Shown one piece after another: positions 25,141 through 33,343 of a stretch of 64,000 nucleotides of DNA (position 1 is the stretch's first letter; each line of letters starts with the position of its first letter). Made by a program: the position numbers and the translations under genes. Origin of the DNA: Schistocephalus solidus (taxonomy: Eukaryota; Platyhelminthes; Cestoda; Diphyllobothriidea; Diphyllobothriidae); the NCBI GenBank assembly GCA_017591395.1, contig WEDG01000423.1, positions 183,218 through 247,217 on the forward strand, written 5' to 3'. The notes beneath the pieces are model-generated. The model was not told where the DNA came from and ran no database searches. It saw nothing but the letters and a program-made list of their open reading frames with translations.

Positions 25141-25277
25141 ACGCAAGATATTTCCGAAACCATCTCTCTACAACTAAGTCGCTTTTGGCATCCCTGTCAT
25201 CCACAAGCCTGCATCCTCCATACGCGCAACCCTGTTCCGAGTACAGGATGCCCTACCCAAAAAACAATTAAGCAATG

Positions 25278-25612
25278 TAATTTACCGCATACCATGCGCC
25301 AACTGCCCTTCTGTTTACGTTGGTCATACAGGCCGACGTCTTGGGACTCGCATCAACGAACTTAAGCTAGCCGTTCGCCGACGTGACCCCTTATCACTCG
25401 TGTCTGCGCACTCCATTGAGTGCGACCACCGCTTCAATTCGGACGGTACCGAAGTGATCGCCATGGCAACTCCAAAAAAGTTTTGAGAATTCCTCGATGA
25501 TTGGCCCTCTAACATGGCCAGCCTTAACCGCCACGTCGATCTAGACTCTAATTACAAAGGGTTACGTGCACGACTAACTAACGAGTGCCCATACCCTAGC
25601 AACGGCTTCTAA
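25278..25612 (+). pseudogene. PLE GIY-YIG endonuclease domain
   Basis: Reads NVIYRIPCANCPSVYVGHTG, RRLGTRINELKLAVRRRDPL, SAHSIECDHRFN and, after an in-frame stop near 25485, EFLDDWPSN...NRHVDLDSNYKGL, ending about 25612. The paired Cys, YVGxTGR turn and conserved Arg are present; the usual EH pair reads EL. One stop breaks the domain. Confidence 0.8.
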
Positions 25613-25942
25613 TCCTTGCGGCATTTGGAATCTCACTTTTCGCCACCCCCGCCTTACACATGGCAAACCGCAATTAAACGTTCCAACACCTCCGACCGAC
25701 ACAGTGACCCCTACATCAAACCCGGATCAACGACCAATAATCCAACCGGCCGTAGTTACTCACCGCCCACCTCTCCCTCCATAAAAAGCAAACGTGATTG
25801 TTCGCCCTCATCTTCTCCCTTCCAAAACATGCCGCAATTAAGTGTCCACCCCCCCCTCACACCAGCCTTTTGTTTGTGGCTATCTGTCCTGTCGCGCCAA
25901 CTGATCTAATTCGACCACCTCAATTTCTCCTGTTCATTTCGT

Positions 25943-25973
25943 CTGAGGACGGCTTGGTGTCACCAACTTGAAA
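25943..25973 (+). ncRNA. Hammerhead-like ribozyme motif (right arm)
   Basis: CTGAGGA, C, a TTGGT/ACCAA stem within a 19-nt hairpin and GAAA. ACGA after the spacer can pair with TCGT before the core. Same subfamily as 2662-2692. Confidence 0.45.
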
Positions 25974-26044
25974 ATTTACGAGTGCAACTCGATTTCCCGA
26001 AGAGTCTTTTCTTTTCATTTCATAAAGTTATATATTACTTCTGA

Positions 26045-26320
26045 TTTATATGTGAGTTATAGGAACTCGCTCTCCTAGAACTGTGTCATAAGACCTTTCT
26101 GACATTCAACGGCCAGGTCTATGTGCAAAAGAAGGGAACATCAACGAGCTTGCTTCATTCTGGACTCACGGTCAAAACAGTTTTGCTAAGGCTTGAGCAG
26201 CTGGTATTCGACTCGTAGCCTCCAAAACTACGTCGACGATACGTTCTTCATAAGAGAAAGGAGCCATGTGCAGACTTACAAATACGCGCTTCGAGAAGCA
26301 GAACAATCAGTAGTGGTCTG
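26045..26320 (+). pseudogene. Second PLE reverse transcriptase fragment, 5' of the LTR element
   Basis: A frame reads LALLELCHKTFLTFNGQVYV, then a diverged GTPMGSP-like region, LLRLEQLVFDS, and after a frameshift YVDDTFFIRERSH (YVDD at 26229-26240). It runs to the LTR insertion point at 26320. The catalytic motif survives but the flanking fingers are diverged and frameshifted. The same PLE resumes at 28506. Confidence 0.75.
26316..26320. repeat. 5-bp target site duplication (left)
   Basis: GTCTG, repeated at 28506-28510 right after the 3' LTR. Confidence 0.85.
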
Positions 26321-26557
26321 TGCAGAGTACGTGACTTGCATGATCTGGACATGACACCCCCGCGCGCGGAAAGGCAACTTTCAAGGTCATGTATACACGG
26401 CCAGACCACCTTTGTTCTGACTGGTCACCCTTCAGCCTATGACATTCCCGCTTTACCATATACCCTGCTGTGTCCCCTAAGACTCCTCACTTGTGTTGTT
26501 ACCCGTCCTCAGTACACATATTACTTATAAATAGCCTTCTGTGTTGCATACATAACA
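26321..26557 (+). repeat. 5' LTR
   Basis: Starts TGCAGAGTACGTGAC and ends CATACATAACA, the TG...CA termini expected of LTRs. A TATAAATA box at 26526-26533 lies near the 3' end; the matching place in the 3' LTR is mutated to TTACAACC. Confidence 0.9.
26526..26533 (+). promoter_or_regulatory. TATA box in 5' LTR
   Basis: TATAAATA about 25 bases before the LTR end. Confidence 0.5.
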
Positions 26558-26575
26558 TTGGCGACGCAGCTCAAT
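26558..26575 (+). promoter_or_regulatory. Likely primer-binding site
   Basis: TTGGCGACGCAG directly after the LTR, in the position and style of gypsy primer-binding sites. The tRNA was not identified. Confidence 0.5.
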
Positions 26576-27347
26576 GAGCATGGCTTCATTATTGCCTATA
26601 CGTTACCTTTCTGGCCGAAAAACGCTCCGAAACCCTCAAATGACTCATGGTTAAAACGGAGAAAGACGTTTGAGGATTATATTGAATTCACTCCTTTTAT
26701 TGTCACCCACGTGTACACTAGACGTTAACTGTAAACTGAAACTCCTCCGAACCCATCTAGGACTGTTGGCACAACGTTACTTCGATGCCCTTAAGTTGCA
26801 AGAGGTCACCGATTTCTAACCAGCATTCACAAAGCTCGAGGCAGTATGGGGCGGAAAATACAACATCTTTCTGAGTTGCTATCGGTTTTGCCAGATGCGT
26901 CAGGAATCAATCATGGCATTGGTGATTTTATTACGAACCTGACACTCGCCATCCAAGACTGCAAATATGAAGAGATCAAGGCGGGCAAATTCGAGCAGGG
27001 AATGCTCGTTCAGCAGCTGATCGTTGGATTTGCGCGACGAATATCTGTTATCAGAGAAGAGAGGTTTGTCGTGGGAGAAGGCCTGTGATATCGCCAATCA
27101 TCAAGAGTGCGTACGTCAAAACCTTCAGCAGCTGAATCAGTCAAACGCAGGAGTGATATCATCATTCGAACTTGAATTGGCTGTCTCTCTAGTGAACACT
27201 ACCGCAATTTCATCCTTGCAGCAATCATCTGCTCCTTCAACACAACTACCTTCCTGCTACCGTTGCGGTCAGCACCACATCCGATGGTCAGACTGTAGAC
27301 TCCAGAAGACAGTTTGCCGGTTTTGCAAGAAAATCGGTCACAACTAA
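26572..27347 (+). pseudogene. gag-like region with zinc knuckles
   Basis: Several frames must be combined. Capsid-like pieces are HLSELLSVLPDAS, GDFITNLTLAIQDCKYEEIK, AGKFEQGMLVQQLIVG, then LRDEYLLSEKRGLSWEKACDI. Near the end CYRCGQHHIRWSDC lacks the His at the usual CCHC spacing, and CRFCKKIGHN stops at 27345-27347 before the last Cys. Gag would package the element RNA. At least three frameshifts and the TAA stop break it. Confidence 0.75.
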
Positions 27348-27830
27348 CGAGTATGCCTTGCCAAACGACGGATAAACACTAACATGCATGCCACTTACCC
27401 GAATTCAGCTGGGGACGGCGAGGGAATACTCCGAATGTTTTCAACGAAAACGCCGCTACAATCGCTCTACACTATTAAAATTCCAATGGATCGTCATCCC
27501 GTGAAGTTTGAAATCGACACTGGCGCAGTTGTTACTCTCATCAATGAAGCCTCTCTTCCGAAAGTCCCCCATCTCCTTTCGGCTCGTTCTACTTTCCGTA
27601 GTTGCATTGGGCAAAACGTACAAGTTCGAGGGGTTTTTAAGGCCGAAGTTGAGCATGATGGGAAACTTCCTTATTTGCCGGTTCATGTAGTCAAAGGAAG
27701 TCAACACCTAAATCTCCTCGGACGGAACTGGATAAAATGCGTGTCTTCTGCGCCATCCTATGTACATTGGATTGGTGTTAATCCGGCACTAGATTCCATG
27801 ATGTTAAATCACAGACTTGTTTCATAATGA
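27348..27830 (+). pseudogene. Retroviral-type aspartic protease region
   Basis: In the same frame as the zinc-knuckle segment, after one TAA. YTIKIPMDRHPVKFEIDTGA contains the catalytic DTGA (27516-27527), followed by VVTLINEASLPKV and later LNLLGRNWI, the C-terminal GR-containing strand of gypsy proteases. The frame ends at 27827. Confidence 0.8.
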
Positions 27831-27859
27831 TTCTACTACACACTACCGTGGCCCACCTT

Positions 27860-28210
27860 TGAAATTCCAATTTAAATAAGAATTCCAGCCTCGGTTTTTC
27901 AAAGCTCGGTCAGTCCCCTATGCCGTCGCTCCGAAGGTCGAAGAGGAATTGGATCGCTTACAGAAAGCGGACCCCATTGAGCCTTGACAGTATTCGGAAT
28001 GGGCGGCCCTCATATAGTCCCTGTTCTTAAATCTGATGGTACCGCACACATTTGTGGCGACTACAAACTGACGATCAACTCAGCAACTAAACTAAATCCT
28101 TATCCTCTCCCACGCATCTCTTTTCGGGTGGCCAAAAATTCAAAACTTTAGACCTGAAGCATGCTTACAACCAAGTCTTCCTAGATATCGAATCCCGAGA
28201 CGCCACAACT
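27860..28210 (+). pseudogene. gypsy RT N-terminal remnant
   Basis: RFFKARSVPYAVAPKVEEEL followed by DRLQKADPIEP, SDGTAHICGDYKLTIN and LDLKHAYNQVFLDIES is the classic Ty3/gypsy RT start. Stops and a frameshift interrupt it. It ends soon after, so the catalytic YxDD block, RNase H and integrase are deleted. Confidence 0.85.
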
Positions 28211-28255
28211 ATCAGTACACACTGACGTTTATTTTGATTCAAACGACTCTCATTT

Positions 28256-28268
28256 GGAGGGGGGGAGA
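28256..28268 (+). promoter_or_regulatory. Polypurine tract
   Basis: GGAGGGGGGGAGA immediately before the 3' LTR, the plus-strand primer site for LTR elements. Confidence 0.8.
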
Positions 28269-28505
28269 TACAGTGTACGTGACCCGCATCATCTGGACAT
28301 GACGCCCCTGTGCGCGGCAAGGCAACTTTCAAGGTCATGTATGCATGGCCAGACCACATTTGTTCTGACTGGTCACCCTTCAGTCTATGACATTCCCGCT
28401 TTTCCGTATACGCTGCTGTGTCCCCCAAGTCTCCTCACTTGTGTTGTTTCCCGTCCTCAGTAAACCTCTTGTTTACAACCAGCCTTCTGTGTTGCATACA
28501 TAACA
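28269..28505 (+). repeat. 3' LTR
   Basis: Same length as the 5' LTR. Starts TACAGTGTACGTGAC (TG mutated to TA) and ends CATACATAACA, followed by the GTCTG duplication. Confidence 0.9.
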
Positions 28506-28765
28506 GTCTGCAGCATATCGTGTCCAAATTGCAATGCAAGATATGTTGATGAAATTGGCAAACGCATAGGTACAAGACAGCGTGAAAATCAACTTGCGAT
28601 CAATCAAAAGGACAAATCTTCTTTGGTCTACGATCACATACGATAGCTAAAGCACAGTTTCGCCTCGGAGAAAGCGTGGGTGATCGGCTTAGCTGCTGAG
28701 AATATGGCCAGACTGGGGCTCAAAAGTTGGTCCTCGACTAACATGGGCTTGAATCCCGCCTACCG
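28506..28765 (+). pseudogene. PLE GIY-YIG domain, 3' of the LTR element
   Basis: CSISCPNCNARYVDEIGKRI, then GTRQRENQLAINQKDKSSLV and AENMARLGLKSWSS...NPAYRALRTRL. The paired Cys and the YVxEIGKR turn are recognisable. The RT fragment before the LTR element and this domain read through in the same frame across the duplicated GTCTG, but the usual ~150-residue linker is absent, so the PLE had already lost it before the LTR element landed. A stop follows DHIR. Confidence 0.75.
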
Positions 28766-29215
28766 GGCGCTACGCACAAGGCTTTCATCAACACGAGGAA
28801 CCAGAAGCCGACGCTTATGAAAAGGAGGGAGGTGGTGACCGGAGGTCACGCGATCAACGGCGAACACGCAGATTCGCCCGCGAAACGGAACGCGAATCAC
28901 GCGACCAGAAAACACGGATCGGTTCGCCAAATAATGTAGAGGCCATCAAGCACGCTACCTACGCCGGCTCCAAAGGGGACCAAGGCCACGCAAGCCCGCC
29001 AGCGGTCAAAGGCAGTCAGCAGCGAACGGGTAGGTCTACTTTTGTGTTTCCAGTACGGCTGTAATATGAGGCAAGGGGTAAGATTGACTTGCTAAAGTTC
29101 ACTAGAAGCAGCAGCCACACTATGGTGATGATGATGATGATAATGATACTGGAAGCAAAAACGTTTCTGAAACGTCAACTCGGTCCATGAACTCGCACTT
29201 CTTTGTCTTCTTCGG
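28766..29215 (+). mobile_element. 3' terminal region of the interrupted PLE
   Basis: No coding after the GIY-YIG domain. The end at 29140-29215 matches the minus-strand tail at 59955-60021: GGAAGC, GAAACGTCA, GGTCCATGAACTC and a TTC-rich edge. A short (GAT)n run at 29113-29146 lies where the hammerhead core should be. Confidence 0.6.
29140..29176 (+). ncRNA. Decayed hammerhead-like motif
   Basis: ATAATGA replaces the core, then GGAAGC...GTTTCT and GAAACGTC. The core is lost within a GAT-rich run. Confidence 0.35.
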
Positions 29216-29239
29216 GAGATGATTAAAGTGGTTGGATAT

Positions 29240-29990
29240 CTGGACCTTGAATGCGTGACAGTTCGACCGTCGATTTCGACGAGGTCCACCGTATGCTCCA
29301 CACCAGGTGTTGCAGTGATGGTGACTTGCGCGTGAATTAGTTTTAAGTGATAGTAGCCTTGCGCTGCAGCTAACGCACTCGCTCCTCCTCCCCCACCTGA
29401 GCCCGGTGTCAAGACAGAGTCAAGAAGACCGGAGGCAGGAGAGGGCGCAGGTAGCTAGCGCGGCCGGAGCCGCCCCCTGGGCGTACCAACACACCTGACT
29501 CAGATCCCACGGAGTGGGAGTGCCATAAAGGCCACATTTAGAAGGAGCCATTGCAGCCTGACTCTCAGTCCGCCAGTCAGCCACTACACACAATTGGGCT
29601 GACCAGGCGGTCCGAGTTATCCCGTCAGTTGGCAACCTTCCAATCCACGGCTTTTAGCGCACCGTGATAGTTTCAAGCGCGTCAGATTGTTTATAGTGAG
29701 GAAAATGCGCTGAGCTGTGGACCTCACTCTCTCCCCCACCCCCACCATCAGACCGCTGTCCGAGCCGGTCAGTTGCCTGATGTGGGAAAGTGCGCATTGG
29801 CTGACGGATCGGCGTGCCCGTCTTCGCGCGCCACAGCACGACCTGGCCCCCATAACGCACACACCAGGATTTGCTTACTCAGGGGGTATGGAGGATCCAT
29901 CTCCGTCTGACTCCCAGTCCACTGGTCAGCTACTCGAAACACACAGCACATACACTGGTCTGGTGTAATCGTCATATTGGCAGACTTCCC
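29240..29990 (-). repeat. R1 repeat copy (inverted to the 33-35 kb units)
   Basis: Contains the R1 blocks in reverse order: TCGACCGTCGATTTCGACGA, GTCAAGACAGAGTCAAGAAG, GATCCCACGGAGTGGGAG, the GGAGCCATTGCAGCCTGACT block and AGCCGGTCAGTTGCCTGATG. The inferred reading frames across it are shadows. LINE copy B lies between this block and the opposite-strand R1 array. Confidence 0.8.
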
Positions 29991-30090
29991 AGCCACGGTT
30001 TCTAGGAAACCGTGATATACTCTGGTAAATGGTGATTGTGAGGGTGTTGTCGATGTATTGGTGTAGGTAGTGTGTGCTGATGTAGCTTAG

Positions 30091-30111
30091 CCTCCGGTGG
30101 TTTACCGGAGG
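30091..30111. other. Hairpin overlapping the LINE stop codon
   Basis: CCTCCGGT-GGTTT-ACCGGAGG: a perfect 8-bp stem with a 5-nt loop. The stop codon (TTA at 30102-30104 on the plus strand) is in the loop/stem edge. It could be a 3' recognition structure for the element RT. Confidence 0.5.
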
Positions 30112-31150
30112 TTGTCGTGGAGGCGCTTGTGTCCTAATAGGCCCATGCGTTGTGTAAATGTGCGAGAGCAGTGAGGGCAGTGAAGGCATGCGCGCCGACT
30201 GTATGTCGGAGCCCCAGGCACTGGTTCACCAGCCTCCGTGCGATGGATTCGCAGATGACCGACCAGGCCGATGCGTGAGTTGAAAGTGCGGGCGCAGTGT
30301 GGACAGGAGAAATCAGTAGAGGCTGGGGGATGTCATTCATGGTAGTGGGGGTGGCAGTGGCGCTATGAATGGCAGGAGCGTAGAGTGTGCATGGTGTATC
30401 GCTGTTGTCGGCATTGTGGTGAATTCCGATGTCATTGATGCGCATGTGACCGAATATGCCCATGCGATGAGTGAATGCGCGAGGACAGTGAGGGCAGTGG
30501 AGACGAAGATCTCTGCTGTGTGTTGGTGCTCCAGGCACTTGCTCACCAGTCTTTGTACGATGGATTCGCAAGTGACCGAACAGGCCGATGCGTGAGGTGA
30601 ATGTGTGGTCGCATAGAGGACAGCTTAGGAGCGATTCCCCATCGCTGATGGTGGTGGTGGTATTGAAGGCGAAGGCGGTGATGGTTGCGCTGGTGGGGGT
30701 AACAGGCGATGAGTTGAGGGATGTGGTCTCTATGACGGTGGGAATAATGGAATTGATGCCAGGAGTGATAGTGGGGGAGTCAGAAGGAGAGTTGGCAAAT
30801 TTTGACGTAGAAATTGGATTTGTCGGATTGTTGGTTCGTTGCGTCCGAAGATGTCCCACCAGGCCGATTCGCGCGCGGAAGATGCGTTGACAGCGCGAGC
30901 ATGTTGGCAGGGTGGGCAGTGGCGGTGTTGGTCCGGGCGCTGGTGACTTTCGTGCCGCTCTTTTGGCTATGGCGGCGTCGATCCGGTTTCCCTCATAGAT
31001 TGCTGAACCAGTCTTTACGGATCTTCTCCATGCCGGTCTATCCTGGGCGAGGTCCTCCCAGGTCGCCGGGTTGATTTGCAGTTGCTTCAGCGATTTCTTC
31101 AAAGTGTACTTGTAGCGTCGTTTTGACCTCCCTGCCGGCGAGAACCCGTA
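30102..31150 (-). pseudogene. LINE C-terminal C2H2 zinc-finger region
   Basis: After a lysine/arginine-rich stretch (RRYKYTLKKSLKQLQINPAT) come C2H2-type units: CSRCQRIFRARIGLVGHLRT (last ligand Gln for His), CPLCDHTFTSRIGLFGHLRI ending in His, and CPHCPRAFTHRMGIFGHMRI (final His changed to Asn). A frameshift near 30310 is followed, in another frame, by a final finger with CPHC and GLLGHKRLHDNLR and a TAA at 30102-30104. Ser/Thr/Pro-rich linkers separate the fingers. Such fingers are thought to bind element RNA or target DNA. Confidence 0.85.
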
Positions 31151-31159
31151 GCGAAAGCT

Positions 31160-32605
31160 CCGTAGAAAAGTCGTTTGGGTAGTCGTTCGTTGTCCATTCT
31201 TACCAGGTCGCCGCTCCATCGCAGTTGCACTTGCCTCAGCATGGCGTGGATGCTAAGGATTCAAGTCCGCTCCAGGACTTCCGTGTCCGGGATCCTGTCT
31301 TGCCATCTCAGCTTCAGTATTCTGCGGAGGCAGCTGAGATGAAAGTGATTCAGCCTCTTGGCTTGGTTCGAGTAGACGGTCCAGGTTTCCGATCCGTAAA
31401 GGAGTGTCGTCAAGACGACGGCCTTGTACATCTTCAGTTTGGTGTTCAGGTGAAAACCGTGGCGATTCCACATGGAGGCCTGCAGCCGGCCGAAGGCCTG
31501 ACTAGCTTTGGACATCCGTTGGGCAACCTCGTCATCGATTCTCGTGTTGCGCGACATCGTGCTTCCTAGATAAGCGAAGGTTTCCACGTTTTTGAGTTGA
31601 GCACCGTTGACATTGATTCGAGGAGCATTGTATTCCGCGCTGGGTGGCGGCTGGTGCATGACAACCGTTTTGGCTGTACTGATTGTTCATCAGAAATCGG
31701 AGCAGCCTTCGGCGAAGAGTTCCATGCTCCTTTGCATGTCCTCCTCCGTCCCGGTGTTAAGGGCGCAGTCGTCCGCGAAGAGCAAGTCATGGACTGTAGT
31801 CGTAGACACGCTCGTTGGAGCCTGCATACGCCGACCGTTAGGAAGGTGCCCGTCAGTTCTGTAGGCTATGCGGATACCAGGCTGCTCATCACGGTAGGCG
31901 TCCATCAGCATAGCCGAGAACATGAGACTGAAGAGGGTGGGGGCCAGTACGCAGCCCTGCTTCACTCCGTTGGTCACTGCGAATGCTTCGGATACCGTCC
32001 CGTTGTCAGTGACGCACGCCGTCATCCCGTCATGCAATTGACGCACCATATCCGTGAACCGCTGAGGACAACCAAATTTCTGCATGACTTTCCACAGTCC
32101 GTCACGATTCACCGTGTCAAGGCTTTCGTAAGATCCACGAAGGTAGTGTATAGATGAGTTCGCATCTCCTGGCACTTATCTTTTAGCTGGCGGGTGGCAA
32201 AGATCATATCGATTGTTACGCGGTGTCGGCAGAAGCCACATTGGCTTTCAGGGAGCAGGCCCTGCTCTAGGTGACCGTTCAGACGATTGAAAGAATACGG
32301 GCGAAGATCTTCCCGGCGATGTTGAGCAACGAGATGCCTCTGTGATTATCACAGAGTTGCCGGTTCCCCTTCCGTTTGTAGAGATGGACGATGGTCGCGT
32401 TGTTGAAATCCTGAGGAAATTGTCCTTTGCGCCACATCTCTTGGAAGAATATTGTGAATTCTGCCATCAGCTGGGGCCCAACATGCTTGTAGACTTCCGG
32501 TGGGATTGCGTCGGATCCCGGTGCTTTACCGCTGGAAATCTGCTGTACGACCCGGATGGTTTCTGGTAGGGAAGGCGGCAGATCCAGGTCATCGTACGTG
32601 TCCAC
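31160..32605 (-). pseudogene. LINE reverse transcriptase with several breaks
   Basis: RT blocks in order: SGKAPGSDAIPPEVYKHVGP, LYKRKGNRQLCDNHRGISLL, after a one-base loss near 32290 the QGLLPESQCGF block, then DTVNRDGLWKVMQKFGCP, GVKQGCVLAPTLFSLMFSAM and FADDCALN (the catalytic FADD). The thumb region has YLGSTMSRN and [16 protein letters not shown] at 31687-31692 and a TGA at about 31259 (Gly codon changed) stop the frame. This enzyme would copy element RNA at the nick made by the endonuclease encoded in copy A's region. Catalytic residues are present but no full-length product is possible. Confidence 0.9.
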
Positions 32606-32680
32606 TTGAGGGAGCCGGTCAATGGCAGCATCGGAGATGGCTGATGAGCAATTAATGGCACTTCTGAAGTGCTCGGCCCA

Positions 32681-32682
<2 letters not shown>

Positions 32683-32779
<97 letters not shown>
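32683..32779. repeat. (TA)n microsatellite, about 48 units
   Basis: Uninterrupted TA apart from one TT near 32771. Sits between the truncated LINE and the fold-back repeat. Confidence 0.95.
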
Positions 32780-33343
32780 CAGCAATGAGGGGTTCGGCTC
32801 CTCAGTGGGTCCCCCAGCGTTCTCTATGCGGTTTCTGGTATATGGACTCCAGAGAATAATCGGGTGAATAATTTCTGAAATTATTAAGTGCAGGACATGG
32901 AGTCAGGTGATTCGGACATGACATTTTAGGGTCAGACCCGAAATTTAAATGAACATTTGGGTCGAAGACAATCAACCACTGTGGAATAACCACGTAATGC
33001 CCATTCTACAAACAAGTAGTACTACAAGTAGTATAAATCTTATATGGCAAAGACGTTATACCGTACTTCCGACATAGATACTAGCTAAAAGCCCAGACAC
33101 GTGTTTCGCCGATGTTTCTGCTGCTGTGTGACACAGCAACGAGGGGTTCGGCTCCTCAGTGGGTCCCCCAGCGTTCTCGATGCGGTTTCTGGTATATGGA
33201 CTCCAGAGAATAATCGGGTAAATAATTTCTGAAATTATTAAGTGGTTATTCCACAGTGGTTGATTGTCTGCGACCCAAATGTTCATTGAAATTTCGGGTC
33301 TCACCCTAAAAAGTCATGTTCGAATCACCTGACTCCTGACTCC
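32780..33343. repeat. Fold-back repeat with nested direct and inverted copies
   Basis: A ~110-bp direct repeat occurs at 32780-32890 and 33134-33244 (CAGCAAYGAGGGGTTCGGCT ... AATAATTTCTGAAATTATTAAGTG in both). A ~103-bp segment follows each, in opposite orientations: 32891-32993 and 33242-33343. Each direct copy ends with a perfect 9+1+9 palindrome (first at 32867-32885). The middle contains GTGTTTCGCC, also found at 13144-13178. No coding capacity; unclassified, possibly MITE-like or PLE-derived. Confidence 0.75.

Larger units (their letters stand above)
24088..26015 (+). mobile_element. Penelope-like element with inverted terminal arms
   Basis: The left arm (24088-24265) is the reverse complement of 25845-26010: AAGAAA..CTCTTCGGGAAATCG, the hammerhead-like segment, CAGATAGCCACAAACAAAA and GTGTGAGGGGGG all recur. 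The left arm also contains a partial second copy (24278-24345: GATCAGTTGGCGCGACGGGA...GTGAGGGGGGTGG), so the arm itself is duplicated. The interior on the plus strand has RT motifs then a GIY-YIG domain, the PLE order. The stops and frameshifts noted below make it inactive. Confidence 0.8.
26321..28505 (+). mobile_element. Ty3/gypsy-type LTR retrotransposon, internally deleted
   Basis: Two direct 237-bp LTRs (26321-26557 and 28269-28505) flank gag-, protease- and RT-like remnants. GTCTG is duplicated on both sides. At 2.2 kb the element is less than half normal length: most of the RT, RNase H and integrase are gone. By eye the LTRs differ at roughly 28 positions (about 12%), so the insertion is old. 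It sits inside a PLE, between its RT fragment and GIY-YIG domain. Confidence 0.9.
30020..32682 (-). mobile_element. LINE copy B, 5'-truncated, 3' half
   Basis: Reading down the minus strand: RT, a linker, C2H2 fingers, a stop at 30102 and a short 3' UTR to about 30020. The 5' end is cut exactly at a 97-bp (TA)n tract (32683). Sequence at the cut (GCTCGGCCCAGCA) corresponds to positions 124-136 of copy A, so the two copies together would represent most of one element. Confidence 0.85.

Noticed and set aside
30588..31074. Plus-strand frames of 86-100 codons
   Set aside because: Antisense shadows of the LINE zinc-finger region.
31597..32157. 186-codon plus-strand frame
   Set aside because: It lies antisense to the LINE RT, whose motifs are clear on the minus strand.
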